64,000 nucleotides of DNA from Roseospira goensis (GCF_014197795.1 NZ_JACIGI010000010.1:1-64000), one strand, 5' to 3'; positions 31,201 to 40,035 are shown, counted from the stretch's first letter. Numbers and translations are program-made. Notes: generated by a model from the letters alone, not told the origin.

Positions 31201-32572
31201 CCGCCGCCGTCGCGTCGAGCGCGGGGGCGGTCGTCACGGTGCCGTCCGCGGTCAGCATCAGGCCCCGGTCGTCGGCCAGCCTGAGGCGACCGATCTCGGC
31301 CCGCCCGTCCGCGAGCGCATAGGTCGCCGCCGCCGTCAGGTCGAGCGGACGCGACAGCAGCCCGGTCACGGCCGGGGGCCCGCGCAGCCCCGCGACCCGC
31401 GCGCTCAGGTCGAGGGCCACCACGGGCGTGGGACCGTCCAGCGGACCGTCCGGCGTGGCGCTGGCGGTCAGGGTCAGGCTCGCAGCCCCGAAGGCGGCCG
31501 TGCCGCCCTCGCGCAGAGTGGCCTCGGCCGTCACCGTGGGCGCCGCCAGCGGCCCCTCGGCCCGCGCCGCCAGCGTCAGGCGCTCGCCCAGCACCGCCTG
31601 CCACATCGCCGGCGCCCCGGCGCCCGGCGTCGCGGCGAGGTCCAGCGTCAGCGACGGCGCCTCCGGATCGGCCAGGCCCAGGCCCACCGCGCCCGCCACC
31701 GACGCCAGTCCCTCGGCCGACGCCTCCAGCCGGCCGGTCCAGTCGGACAGCGGGCCGTCGCCGTCCAGGGTCATCGTCCAGCCGGCGGCCCCCGGCAGGC
31801 CGGCCAGGGCGGACAGCAGGCCGCCCTGCTCCTCCCCGGCCTCCAGCGTCACCGCCACGCGGTCCAGGGCGGGACCGTGCAGGCGGCCCTCCAGCGCCAC
31901 CCGGCCGGGCCGGCCGTCGATCCGGCGGGCCTCCAGCCGCGCCGTCACGGCGGTCGGCGCGCCCGCATCGCCGGCGCTGTCCACCCCGCCGGTCACATCA
32001 AGCAGCACCGACTGGCCCACCAGACCGGCGCCCAGGTGCGTGCCCTCCAGCGCCACGCGGTCGATCCGCAGCGCCCCCAGCAGGCGCGGATCCAGGCCCC
32101 CGCCGGTGTCCGGGTCGGCGGGCGCCCCGCCAGCAGACGGCAGCACCGGCGGGCGATCCACGGCCAGCGCCGACGCCGTGACCGCGGTGATGTGCAGCCG
32201 CCGCGACAGCAGCGCCAGCGGATCCCACGCCAGCCCGATGCTGTCGGCGCTCAGCCAGACCCCCTCGGCGTCGGCCACCGTCAGGTCGACCAGCCGCACC
32301 GAGACCGGCAGATCACCCTCCAGGGCGCCGAGCCGGACGGTGATCCCGTCGATGCCGTTGACCAGCTCGAGAACGGTGGCGGTCAGCCACGCCCGCCCCG
32401 GATCCGTCCGCACCACCCACACGGCCGCGCCGGCCAGGGCCAGGACCAGCACCAGGACGGCCAGCAGCCCGCGCGCCAGCCACCGCCGCAACCGGCGGCG
32501 GCGCGGACGGGGCGGCGGTGGCGACGGCGGCGGGGCGGCCGGCGCGGCGATGCGGTCGGAAGACTCCGCCAT
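28259..32572 (-). CDS. tamB: Translocation and assembly module protein TamB
   Basis: Inner-membrane-anchored periplasm-spanning protein that with TamA helps outer-membrane or lipid transport. The 1437-residue protein has a Pro/Arg-rich cytosolic start, one membrane helix (residues about 33-54), a long repetitive beta-rich body, and the C-terminal DUF490 domain (last about 330 residues, starting near GGRYEHLTLGTLLDD). It is one of the largest genes in the window. ATG at 32572 is 3 bp after the tamA stop, giving tight coupling. Confidence 0.93.
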   Translation of the reverse strand: MAESSDRIAAPAAPPPSPPPPRPRRRRLRRWLARGLLAVLVLVLALAGAAVWVVRTDPGRAWLTATVLELVNGIDGITVRLGALEGDLPVSVRLVDLTVADAEGVWLSADSIGLAWDPLALLSRRLHITAVTASALAVDRPPVLPSAGGAPADPDTGGGLDPRLLGALRIDRVALEGTHLGAGLVGQSVLLDVTGGVDSAGDAGAPTAVTARLEARRIDGRPGRVALEGRLHGPALDRVAVTLEAGEEQGGLLSALAGLPGAAGWTMTLDGDGPLSDWTGRLEASAEGLASVAGAVGLGLADPEAPSLTLDLAATPGAGAPAMWQAVLGERLTLAARAEGPLAAPTVTAEATLREGGTAAFGAASLTLTASATPDGPLDGPTPVVALDLSARVAGLRGPPAVTGLLSRPLDLTAAATYALADGRAEIGRLRLADDRGLMLTADGTVTTAPALDATAAARLEVADLGRLAPVLGGLSPTGGGVLTLSGVTVTADAPVTGMVRLALSDAALGVAPADAVLGAAPDLSGRVTYDPADGLRVADLALQGAHAGLTGTLAIDAAFAHLDADATVTLDDLGRVTDGAAGGAVTVDAALSGPLADPAVTATARLPAATLAGMAWDDVTLEAAAAGLASGATGSARLNGTGPGGRLDLETAFALPGYARVRVSDLVLTVPGARLSGGTETDFATLLTTGDLALAVSEPGALAGWGLPPLSGSLDARVALAAPEGRQRVEVTARAPALGLADADGALGAVDLEATLTDALDTPRLDARVQARDGTAGGVTWDRLTATAAGPLADLAVTAELAGAGPTGTLALETAARVQPPGLAATARVVLERLALDSAGHRVALRGPATVALDGPARVDRLALALDDGTLTVEGGLAPDGGLDLAVTGADLPLGLADLAVPDLGLGGRLDLSASLRGRLPTPRGTLSLTAREVALARAEAAPPLAADVSGTLRDGRLGAEATVRGFADTPARLSADLPLRLGGGAAMPETAPLSARVDWEGPVARVWEMLPLVEHRLAGDLTLHAAVSGSLAAPAVDAEVRLAGGRYEHLTLGTLLDDLSLSATAAGSDRVTVSLTGGDGGAGRLSAEGDVRLAGDGPTGRVTATLDDMVLLRRDDVTARADADLAFDLEGTGAALTGTVETEEVRVRLIGGGGGSVQTLEVVEIDDAGRSALAALEDASAAEATAEEETGAGVSGGPADTGFPVRLDIAVRMPNRVYVSGQGLESEWAGDLSVGGTAAAPRITGTIAVRRGTLDAVGKTFTVETGEVRFAGGTPVNPLLEVIAVYETTGLEARVGLRGPARDPALVLESQPPLPRDEVISRILFGKRSGALTTVETVQVARVLASLSGATDGDGLNVVDSLRRATGLDVLSVGGEGLEAGTYLGDDIYVGVEQGIEAGSGGVTVEVDLGAGFKVESKAARSGQGEVGVMWEMDY

Positions 32573-32575
32573 GGC

Positions 32576-34468
32576 TCAGAACGCCTGTCCCAGACTGATG
32601 TAGACCTGAAACCGGTCGTCGGCGTCGCGCGGGTTCAGGGGCACGCCGATATCGACGCGAAGTGGGCCGAAATCGGTGTAGTAGCGCGCCCCCAGGCCGG
32701 CCGCCCACAGCACATCGCCGCCCAGATCGGGGACCGCCTCGTCGCCGACCAGACCCGCGTCCACGAACGGGACCAGCCCGATGCTGTCCGTCACCTTGAT
32801 CCGCGCCTCCAGCCCCAGCTCCAGCGCCGAGCGCCCGCCGCGCGGGTCGCCGTCGTCGTCCAGCGGCCCCACCATCTGGTGACCGTAGCCGCGCACCGAG
32901 CCGCCGCCGCCGGCGTAGAGCCGGCGATGCGGCGGCACCGCGTCGGTCTCGGCGCCGACCAGGCTGGCAAGGCGTCCGCGTGCCGCCAGCACCAGGCCGT
33001 CGTCCTCCAGCGGCGTCCAGTAGGCCGACCCGGAGAGGTCGGCGACCGCGAAGCCGAGCGCGGCCCCCTCGCCCCGACCCGCGAACGGGGTCAGGGACAG
33101 CGACAGCCGGGTGCCGGCGGTCGGATCGAGCACATCGTCCACGGTCTCGCGCGCGACCCCGAGCGGCACCCCCACCAGATAGCTGCTGTCGGTGCCGTCC
33201 TCGTCCTTCAGCCGGGCCAGGTCCAGCGACACCCCGCCCGACAGGCGCCACACGTCGTTCAGCCGGCGTTCGACCCCGGCGCCGGCCCGCGCGGTCAGGC
33301 CGGTATAGGCCTCGCGCTCGACCCGCTCCAGATCGCCGGACAGTCGCAGCGACTGGTCCGGATGCAGGAACCAGGGCTTTTCGAACACCAAGCCGGCGGT
33401 CTGGCTCACCGGTGCCAGATCCACGGTACCGCGCAGCCGCTCGGCCCGGCCGAGAAGATTGCGGTGCGTCCAGTACAGCCGCACCCCCGGGCCGTCGTCG
33501 GTCGAATAGCGCAGGCCGCCGCCGACCGAGCGGGGCGGCGCCTCGGTGACCGCGACCACGACCGGTAGCCGTCCATCCGCCTCCGCGGCCTCCGCCGGGC
33601 GCACCGTCACGGAGGAGAACAGCCGCGTCTCCAGGATACGGTTGCGGTAGGCGTCGAGCTGGCGGGTATCGAAGACGGTGCCCGGCGTCCACGGCGCCAG
33701 ATCGCGCAGCACATCCGCCTTGAGCCGCTCCAGGCCCTCGATGCGGACGCCGCCGAAGCTGGCCGCCGGGCCGGGATCGACGCGTAGCCGCACCGCCATG
33801 GCGCGGCGGGCATGGTTGACGGCCACCCGGCGGTCGACGACCTCGGCGAACGGCCGTCCCTCGGCCCGCAGCCGGTCGATCAGCGCGCGTTCCGCCGCCA
33901 GCACGGCGTCCGACGTCGCCGGCTGTCCGGGGGCCAGGCCGACGCCGGCCAGGCTGGCGGGAAGGCTGGCGGGGCCACCGCTGGCGCCGGCGCCGGTGTA
34001 GGCGCCGGTGTACGCGACGGCGGTCTCGGCCACCGTGTAGCGCGGCCCCGGGGTCACCGACACCACCACCTGGACCTCGCGCGGCCCGTCCTCGATACGG
34101 CCGTCCACGTGGCCGGCGTAGAAGCCCTCGGCCCGCAGCACGTCACGGACGGTGGCCAGGTCGGACTCCAGGCGGCGGCGCAGCCCGAACCGGGTGGCCG
34201 GCGGCTCCCCCTCCAGCGCGCGCAGGGTCGACGCGCCCTCGACCGCGTCCATCAGGTCGACCGCCGCCGGCGGATCGGTCACACGCACCTCGACCGTGTA
34301 CGGCACGCGCGGATCCGCCGGCTCGTCCTCCTCGGCCAGGCTCGCGTGGGGCACGGCCAGGACGAGGGCGGCGGCGAGCAGGGCGCGGGCCACGACCGCG
34401 CCGCCCCGCTGGGCGAGGGTGCGCGAGAGGGGCCGGGTGTGACGGCATGGTCGCACGGGCAGAAACAC
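32576..34468 (-). CDS. tamA: Outer-membrane assembly factor TamA (Omp85 family)
   Basis: Omp85-type barrel that partners TamB. The 630-residue protein as annotated (GTG at 34468) has a signal peptide-like hydrophobic stretch ARALLAAALVLAVPHASLA, POTRA-like domains to about residue 260, and a surface-antigen barrel ending in VYISLGQAF with a terminal Phe (beta-signal). The start is uncertain: GTG at 34393 gives a shorter protein with a standard signal peptide and is perhaps more likely; neither has a strong ribosome site. The C-terminal half matches the typical TamA/BamA repeat pattern (GGGLRYSTDDGPGVRLYWTHRN). Operon with tamB. Confidence 0.93.
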   Translation of the reverse strand: MFLPVRPCRHTRPLSRTLAQRGGAVVARALLAAALVLAVPHASLAEEDEPADPRVPYTVEVRVTDPPAAVDLMDAVEGASTLRALEGEPPATRFGLRRRLESDLATVRDVLRAEGFYAGHVDGRIEDGPREVQVVVSVTPGPRYTVAETAVAYTGAYTGAGASGGPASLPASLAGVGLAPGQPATSDAVLAAERALIDRLRAEGRPFAEVVDRRVAVNHARRAMAVRLRVDPGPAASFGGVRIEGLERLKADVLRDLAPWTPGTVFDTRQLDAYRNRILETRLFSSVTVRPAEAAEADGRLPVVVAVTEAPPRSVGGGLRYSTDDGPGVRLYWTHRNLLGRAERLRGTVDLAPVSQTAGLVFEKPWFLHPDQSLRLSGDLERVEREAYTGLTARAGAGVERRLNDVWRLSGGVSLDLARLKDEDGTDSSYLVGVPLGVARETVDDVLDPTAGTRLSLSLTPFAGRGEGAALGFAVADLSGSAYWTPLEDDGLVLAARGRLASLVGAETDAVPPHRRLYAGGGGSVRGYGHQMVGPLDDDGDPRGGRSALELGLEARIKVTDSIGLVPFVDAGLVGDEAVPDLGGDVLWAAGLGARYYTDFGPLRVDIGVPLNPRDADDRFQVYISLGQAF

Positions 34469-34735
34469 CGATCCCGGGGTGGGGTGTGTCCAATGCCGCC
34501 GAGCCTACCCTCGCCCCGGCGGGCCTGTCACGTGGCAGCACCGCGACCCGCCAGCCCGCGCCGGGGACTGTCGCGGACCGCCGAACGGCCTCGGAAAAAG
34601 GCGTGCGCGCGCGGGGCACGGCCGGTACAAGGGCCGTCACGCCCGGGACGACACCCCCGGCGGCGCCGGCCCCGCGTCGACAGGATACCCGACAGGGCCG
34701 GCCGGCCGGTCTCACCACGAGTCTCACCGCGGATC

Positions 34736-35551
34736 ATGCAGGATACCACGTCACCCCCGGACCCCACCCCCGCCCCCGTCGTCGTGCTGGTGCGCCCGCA
34801 ACTGGCCGAGAACGTCGGAACCGCCGCGCGTGCCATGATGAACTGCGCGCTGCCCGAACTGCGCCTGGTGGCGCCGCGCGAGGACTGGCTGTCGGAGAAG
34901 GCCATCGCCGCCGCCTCCGGCGCCGACGTCCTCCTGCGCCACGCCCGGGCGTACGACTCGACCGAGGCGGCGCTGGCCGACTGCCACCGCGTCTACGCCA
35001 CCACCGCGCGCCGGCGCGACCTCATCAAGCCGCTGATGACGCCGCGCCACGCCGCCGGCGTGATGCGCGCGGCCGCCGATGCCGGCCAGCGCTGCGCGGT
35101 GCTGTTCGGACCGGAGCGCACCGGGCTGGCGAACGACGACGTGGCGCTGGCCGACGCCATCGTCGAGGTGCCCCTCAATCCGGTCCACTGCTCGCTGAAC
35201 CTGGCCCAGGCGGTGCTCCTGGTCGGCTACGAGTGGTTCCAGGCCGGGGTGGACCGACCGCCGGTGGAGCTGATCACCAACGGCGCCGACCTGGCCGACC
35301 GCGCCATGCTGATGAGCTTCTTCCGCCACCTGGAGGCGGAACTGGATGCCTGCGGGTTCCTGCGCAACGAGGAGAAGCGCCCCGGCATGATCCGCAACCT
35401 GCGCAGCCTGTTCGAGCGGGCCGAACTGACCGTGCCCGAGGTGCGCACCCTGCACGGCGTGGTCAAGGAACTGCGCTGGGGCCGCCGGCCCGACCGGCCC
35501 AGACGCACCCAGGGGGGCGTACCGGCGGACTGGGCCGAGCCACGCAGTTAA
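34736..35551 (+). CDS. SPOUT RNA 2'-O-methyltransferase (TrmJ-like)
   Basis: Predicted tRNA (or rRNA) ribose methyltransferase, 271 residues. SPOUT motif 1 is RPQLAENVGTAARAM, motif 2 LFGPERTGLANDDVALADAI, and motif 3 VPLNPVHCSLNLAQAVLLVGYEW, forming the trefoil-knot SAM site. The helical C-terminal extension (residues about 195-270) is that of the TrmJ branch. The N-terminus has an added Pro-rich stretch before the first strand. ATG at 34736 is chosen for this; upstream codons to 33812 are antisense to tamA. TrmJ is the likely role, but TrmL-type or LasT assignments cannot be excluded. Confidence 0.88.
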   Translation: MQDTTSPPDPTPAPVVVLVRPQLAENVGTAARAMMNCALPELRLVAPREDWLSEKAIAAASGADVLLRHARAYDSTEAALADCHRVYATTARRRDLIKPLMTPRHAAGVMRAAADAGQRCAVLFGPERTGLANDDVALADAIVEVPLNPVHCSLNLAQAVLLVGYEWFQAGVDRPPVELITNGADLADRAMLMSFFRHLEAELDACGFLRNEEKRPGMIRNLRSLFERAELTVPEVRTLHGVVKELRWGRRPDRPRRTQGGVPADWAEPRS

Positions 35552-35560
35552 AGCATGGCT

Positions 35561-35584
35561 CGGCGCCCCTCTCACGGGGCGCCG
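35561..35584 (+). promoter_or_regulatory. Stable hairpin between the methyltransferase and SulP genes
   Basis: CGGCGCCCC (35561-35569) and GGGGCGCCG (35576-35584) form a perfect 9-bp stem with a 6-base loop, 10 bp past the methyltransferase stop. There is no T-tract, so it is not a classic terminator; it could be a transcript processing or stability element. Confidence 0.6.
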
Positions 35585-35703
35585 GGGACAGAGCCATGCG
35601 TCTGGTGCATTGGTCGACCGTCCCCATCTGGCGTATGGTTTCGGTTCCGGTCCCGGTTCCCATCGGCGACCGCCCCTGTCCCACCGCCGAGAGACCGAGA
35701 CCC

Positions 35704-37452
35704 TTGCCCACGTCCCCCCTGCGGGCCGACGCCAGACCCGGTGTTGCCGCCCTGTACACCCCCAAGCTCGTCACCGTCCTGCGCGAGGGCTACGGCCTGG
35801 CGCAGCTCCGGGCCGACGCCATCGCCGGCCTCACCGTCGCCATCGTCGCCCTGCCGCTGTCGATGGCCATCGCCATCGCCTCCGGCGTCTCGCCCGACCG
35901 CGGCCTGTACACCGCCATCGTCGGCGGCTTCCTGGTGTCGCTGCTGGGCGGCAGCCGGTTCCAGATCGGCGGCCCGGCCGGCGCCTTCATCGTGCTGGTG
36001 GCCACCACCGTGCAGGTGCACGGGATCGACGGCCTGCTGGTCGCCACCCTGTTGTCGGGCCTGATCCTGCTGGCCATCGGGGCTTTGCGGCTCGGCACCT
36101 ACATCCAGTTCATCCCCTACCCCGTCACCGTCGGCTTCACCGCCGGTATCGGCGTCATCATCGCCGCCAGCCAGATCAAGGACCTGCTCGGCCTGACCCT
36201 GGGCCGGCCGGAGCCGGCGCCGCTGCTGGACAAGATCCCGGTGCTGTGGAACAGCCTGCCCACGGTGACGCCCGAGGCGGTGGCGGTGGCGCTCGGCACC
36301 ATCGCGGTCATCGCCGCGCTGAAGCGCTGGGCGCCGGCGTGGCCCAGCCTGCTCATTGCCGTCACCGGCGCCGCGGTCGTCGTGGTCGCCGCCGGCCTGC
36401 CCGTCGCCACCATCGGCAGCCACTTCGGCGGCATCCCGCAGGGCCTGCCGCTGCCGAGCCTGCCGACGCTGGACCTCGACCTGGTGCAGGCGGTGCTGCC
36501 CAACGCCATTGGCTTCGCGCTGCTCGGCTCCATTGAATCCCTGCTGTCGGCCGTGGTCGCCGACGGCATGACCGGCCGCCGGCACCGCTCCAACTGCGAG
36601 CTGGTGGCCCAGGGCGCGGCCAACATCGGCTCCGCCCTGTTCGGCGGCCTGTGTGTCACCGGCGCCATCGCGCGCACCGCCACCAACATCCGCGCCGGTG
36701 CGCATGGCCCGGTGGCCGGCATGCTTCATGCCCTGTTCCTGCTGGCCTTCGTGCTGGTGGCGGCCCCGCTGGCGTCGTACATCCCGCTGGCCGCGCTGGC
36801 CGGGGTGCTGACCGTGGTGGCCTGGAACATGGTGGAGAAGGACGCCATTGTCGCCCTGCTGCGCAGCTCGCGCGGGGATACCGCGGTGTTGCTGGTCACC
36901 TTCCTGCTGACCGTGTTCCGCGACCTGACCGAGGCCATCCTGGTCGGCTTCGCCCTGGGCGCGGTGCTGTTCATCCACCGCATGTCGCAGGCGATCTCGA
37001 TCGAGACCCACACCCCCTACGTGGCCGAGGACCGCGCCGACGGCGCGCCGGACGAGCGCACGCCGTACCACGCCGAGGACGCCAGCGACCCCTCCGTGGT
37101 GGTCTACCGCCTCAGCGGCGCGTTCTTCTTCGGGGCGGCGTCCACCCTGGGCTCGGTGCTGGACCGTATCGCCGACGCCCGGCGCGCCTTCGTGCTGGAC
37201 CTCTCGCAGGTGCCGTTCATCGACTCGTCGGCGGCGAACACCCTGGCCGGGCTGGCCCGCAAGGCCCACCGCCAGGGGGTGGCGATGGTCATCTCCGGCA
37301 CCACGGCGGGGGTGCGGCGCGAACTGTTGCTGCACGGCGTCCGGCGGCCGCTGGTCAGCTACGCGCGCACCATCGAGGATGCCATGGACCTCGCCCATGA
37401 GCCGCGCCCGGCCCCGGAGCGGTCGGAGCGGTCGGAGCCGTCGCAGCCCTGA
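35704..37452 (+). CDS. SulP-family anion transporter with STAS domain
   Basis: Predicted inner-membrane sulfate or bicarbonate transporter. With a TTG start at 35704 it is 582 residues: Sulfate_transp helices from about residue 30 to 420 (including GVSPDRGLYTAIVGGFLVSLLGGSRFQIGGPAGAF) and a cytosolic STAS domain in the last about 130 residues (YRLSGAFFFGAASTL, DLSQVPFIDSSAANTL). The start is uncertain: ATG at 35596 or 35635 in the same frame would add a poorly conserved N-terminus. Bicarbonate (BicA-like) versus sulfate selectivity cannot be read. It faces a convergent gene across a perfect inverted repeat. Confidence 0.9.
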   Translation: MPTSPLRADARPGVAALYTPKLVTVLREGYGLAQLRADAIAGLTVAIVALPLSMAIAIASGVSPDRGLYTAIVGGFLVSLLGGSRFQIGGPAGAFIVLVATTVQVHGIDGLLVATLLSGLILLAIGALRLGTYIQFIPYPVTVGFTAGIGVIIAASQIKDLLGLTLGRPEPAPLLDKIPVLWNSLPTVTPEAVAVALGTIAVIAALKRWAPAWPSLLIAVTGAAVVVVAAGLPVATIGSHFGGIPQGLPLPSLPTLDLDLVQAVLPNAIGFALLGSIESLLSAVVADGMTGRRHRSNCELVAQGAANIGSALFGGLCVTGAIARTATNIRAGAHGPVAGMLHALFLLAFVLVAAPLASYIPLAALAGVLTVVAWNMVEKDAIVALLRSSRGDTAVLLVTFLLTVFRDLTEAILVGFALGAVLFIHRMSQAISIETHTPYVAEDRADGAPDERTPYHAEDASDPSVVVYRLSGAFFFGAASTLGSVLDRIADARRAFVLDLSQVPFIDSSAANTLAGLARKAHRQGVAMVISGTTAGVRRELLLHGVRRPLVSYARTIEDAMDLAHEPRPAPERSERSEPSQP

Positions 37453-37482
37453 TCCGGATCGGCCACCGCCCCAGCGGCGGAG

Positions 37483-37514
37483 GATGGCGGGCCGCCCGAC
37501 GGCGGCCCGCCATC
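37483..37514. terminator. Perfect 14-bp inverted repeat between convergent genes
   Basis: GATGGCGGGCCGCC (37483-37496), a CGAC loop (37497-37500) and its exact complement (37501-37514), 30 bases after the SulP stop and 22 before the end of the convergent gene. There is no T-tract on either strand, so it is a likely bidirectional hairpin-type terminator or barrier. Confidence 0.6.
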
Positions 37515-37536
37515 GGCCTCACGGCCGCGCCGGCAC

Positions 37537-38334
37537 TCAGGCCCCTGGCGCCACCGTCGGCCCCGCGCCGGGCGACACCGCCCGCACCGCGCTCAGCCCC
37601 TCAAGGCCCAGGCGCTGCTCCCGGAAGTCGCGCCGGCTGGTGGTCAACAGGCACGCCGGCTCCTCCATGCGGAACAGCGGCGCGCTCAGCGTGAAGCCTA
37701 GTTCGGCCGTGCTGTGCCAGTACTTGTGGAAGGCGAAGCGGCGCAGCATGTCGATCACGCTGAAACCGACCAGATAGTCCGGGTCCCACAGCCCCACGCC
37801 GATCAGCTTGGTGAGCTGGGAGACCGTCTCGGCGAGGCCCTGGCCGGCCTCGGACTTCGCGGTCCAGACCGCGACCGAGCACAGGATCAGGCCCGAGATG
37901 GTGCGCGCCGACGGGGCGTCCATGCGACACCAGGTGTCCGGCGGGATGCGCGCCGGATCGTCGAAGAAGAACCGCAGGCTCTCCATCTCCTCGCGCAGGC
38001 TGGTGGGCACGTGGCGGAGCCGGACCGCCGTGGTCGCCACCAGGGTGTCGCCGCGCCAGCAGCCGACCCAGAAGGCCGTCCCGTCGCCCAGGTGCGACTG
38101 GTACGCCGGGTTGACCAGCGGCATGCGCATGGTGGTCTCGCCCACGCTGGCCGGCGCCTCCATGAGGGGTCGGAAATCGCGGCTGACGCCGACGCTGAGG
38201 CCCAGGTCCTGGAGCCGGGCGGCGCGCCGGACGATCTCGATGGACAGGCGGCGCTGGATCTCGCGCTCCTGGGACAGGCCGGCCTGCAGGAAGTCCAGAA
38301 CGGGGATATTCGCGGTGGCTGGATTCGTCATCAC
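37537..38334 (-). CDS. Acyltransferase-like protein (GNAT-fold?), unknown role
   Basis: Unrecognised 265-residue soluble protein. The middle (residues about 80-120, GTAFWVGCWRGDTLVATTAVRLRHVP) looks like the beta-2 to beta-4 strands of a GNAT acyltransferase. The segment from about residue 175 (AETVSQLTKLIGVGLWDPDYLVGFSVIDMLRRF, then KYWHS) may hold the acetyl-CoA region and the last strands. No signal peptide, membrane segment or catalytic triad can be named. It is translationally coupled (4-base overlap at 38331-38334) to the preceding HTH-PAS protein gene, suggesting a sensing or modification pair. Weak call; the fold assignment is an inference from pattern only. Confidence 0.72.
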   Translation of the reverse strand: MMTNPATANIPVLDFLQAGLSQEREIQRRLSIEIVRRAARLQDLGLSVGVSRDFRPLMEAPASVGETTMRMPLVNPAYQSHLGDGTAFWVGCWRGDTLVATTAVRLRHVPTSLREEMESLRFFFDDPARIPPDTWCRMDAPSARTISGLILCSVAVWTAKSEAGQGLAETVSQLTKLIGVGLWDPDYLVGFSVIDMLRRFAFHKYWHSTAELGFTLSAPLFRMEEPACLLTTSRRDFREQRLGLEGLSAVRAVSPGAGPTVAPGA

Positions 38335-39572
38335 GTACTCTCCGTGTTGCGAGCGTCGGAAAAGCCGATCACGGCGACGACTTTCCGACCCCGATGATCG
38401 AAGACGGGAAAGCTCACGCGCCGGTATGACCTTTGGCTCGTGACACGGACGAGATGTACCACCGGGGCCCGTTCATGGGCCGCCAATGCGAAATGGGCCG
38501 CAAGCATCGCGCCGTATCCGCGCGACGCCTGGACTTCGAGCACGTCGAGCCCGGTGACCCGCTCGCGCGTCACCCCCACGGGCAGACGCAGCTTCGGGCC
38601 GACGTAGGCGACTCGGAAATGATGGTCCTGGATCCCGTAGACACCTCCCAGATCGAACAGATCCGAACTCTCGATCCTGTGGATCAGGGCGGCGTCGATC
38701 ACGCCACCGGTCTGCTCCCACAGGCGCAAAAAAGCGCCGCCGCTGGGCGGTGCTTCCATGAGGGCGCGACGCTCCGAGGTCGGCGTGCCGGCGGGCTCGG
38801 GGGCGAGCCCGACGCGGGCGTCGTCGACCGCGTGCCGGCGCATCTGGCGCACCCGCTGCAATTCCGCAGCGAGCTGGTAGAGCGTGGCGCAGGGCATCGC
38901 CACCCAATCGGTGATGAAGACGCGTAGTTCGGCGCCCTGGCGCGGCATCTCCTGCTCCAGAAGATCGACCAAGGCGTTGCAGGCGGCGTCGGCCACCCAG
39001 AGGCCGTAACAGTGCACCACGGCCGGCTGGTCCGCCGCCTCCTCCAGCAGGATCCAGCCCATGTTGCGCATGACATAGTCCGCGGTGGCGCCCTCGGTCA
39101 CCTTCATCCCCAGCATGACGCGCGCCCCCTCCTCGGGGCAGTCCAGGGATTGCGTGACCGTGCCCTCGTCGGTCACGTAGCGGTACGAGCGCACAGGCCC
39201 GGCCATCACCCGCAGCACCTCGGTGGGCGTGTCCGCCAGGCCCGCGCGGCAGACCGCGAGCGCCATTTCCGCGCTGCCCATGCGGCGGCGCTGGAGCGCA
39301 ACGCCCAGTTCGCGGGCCCACGGCTCGTCGCCGCACACGTCGACAATAAAGGCGCTGGGATCCTCGGCGGCCCGGGCCACCAAACAAAGGTTGGCGATAG
39401 TCGGATGCCCACCCTTTCGGATCCAGGACTTCACCGTGGCAGGATTGAGTCCGCAGGCTGACAATTTATGCGCGGCAACGTTTCCCGTGCCGAACTCGCG
39501 CTTCAGCGCCGCCTGCCAGCGGGCGGTGAAAGTTTTATCCCAATCGGATATATCTTTACCCGGATCCGGCAT
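38331..39572 (-). CDS. HTH- and PAS-domain protein, putative transcriptional regulator
   Basis: 413 residues, not a known family member by name. Residues about 25-75 (GNVAAHKLSACGLNPATVKSWIRKGGHPTIANLCLVAR) have the shape of a lambda-repressor-like helix-turn-helix. The middle (about 90-270) is unassigned. The last about 115 residues (LFDLGGVYGIQDHHFRVAYVG, GYGAMLAAHFALAAHERAP, QRSYRRVSFPVFDHRGRKVVAVIGF) resemble a PAS_5-like sensory domain. ATG at 39572 starts opposite the small gene at 39663, with 90 bp between them. Base composition is lower in GC than its neighbours. It overlaps the acyltransferase-like gene by 4 bases. Could regulate that gene or the divergent one. Confidence 0.75.
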   Translation of the reverse strand: MPDPGKDISDWDKTFTARWQAALKREFGTGNVAAHKLSACGLNPATVKSWIRKGGHPTIANLCLVARAAEDPSAFIVDVCGDEPWARELGVALQRRRMGSAEMALAVCRAGLADTPTEVLRVMAGPVRSYRYVTDEGTVTQSLDCPEEGARVMLGMKVTEGATADYVMRNMGWILLEEAADQPAVVHCYGLWVADAACNALVDLLEQEMPRQGAELRVFITDWVAMPCATLYQLAAELQRVRQMRRHAVDDARVGLAPEPAGTPTSERRALMEAPPSGGAFLRLWEQTGGVIDAALIHRIESSDLFDLGGVYGIQDHHFRVAYVGPKLRLPVGVTRERVTGLDVLEVQASRGYGAMLAAHFALAAHERAPVVHLVRVTSQRSYRRVSFPVFDHRGRKVVAVIGFSDARNTEST

Positions 39573-39662
39573 TTACAGTTTCGACATGGCGTGTGGAGAC
39601 ACGAGGACGAGGGACGCTTGGGCGGTGGAGTGATTCACCTGATGGAGCGCCAGGGGGAGCCA

Positions 39663-39893
39663 ATGTCGAACGACACCGATGCTATTCGCGAACTCGGAAC
39701 CCGAATCGTCGATTTGTTGTTCGAGGCGGTTCGTCTTCAGGCCGTAGCGCGAGAGTCCGGCGATTCTGCCGCCGTCGAACGCATCGCCGCGTTCATCGCC
39801 GGGGTCTCGGCGGCGGAGAGCGCCTGCCTGCGGACCGACGAGAGCGCGGGCGCGTTTCTGCTGTCTCGGCTCGACGAACACCGCGTGCACTGA
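39663..39893 (+). CDS. Small hypothetical helical protein
   Basis: 76 residues, soluble, no recognised domain. Helix-forming throughout (IRELGTRIVDLLFEAVRLQAVA, then AAVERIAAFIAGVSAAESACL) with one Cys near residue 55. The start at ATG 39663 has a strong AGGGGGAG box 4 bases upstream; an in-frame ATG 21 bases earlier is less well placed. Divergent from the HTH-PAS gene, from which it could be controlled. AT-richer than its surroundings. Confidence 0.72.
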   Translation: MSNDTDAIRELGTRIVDLLFEAVRLQAVARESGDSAAVERIAAFIAGVSAAESACLRTDESAGAFLLSRLDEHRVH

Positions 39894-39990
39894 ACCTTTC
39901 CCCTGCTGCGCCCTGTCGCGGACCCTTCAGCGCCTGAACGGTCGCGCCCGGGATCCGGCGGTCATCGGTCGCGTCCGCGACCCCCGGCCC

Positions 39991-40035
39991 GTCCGCACAC
40001 CATCGGTCCGCACACCATCGGTCCGCACACCATCG
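39991..40035. repeat. Three perfect tandem copies of a 15-bp unit
   Basis: GTCCGCACACCATCG at 39991-40005, 40006-40020 and 40021-40035 without a mismatch. The core CACACCA is shared with the 14-bp array about 450 bp downstream. Function unknown; identical copies suggest recent expansion. Confidence 0.9.

Noticed and set aside
28133-33568. Open frame of 1811 codons on the plus strand across tamB and tamA
   Set aside because: Arg/Gly/His-rich with no domain signature; it is an antisense shadow of two well-recognised genes in GC-rich DNA.
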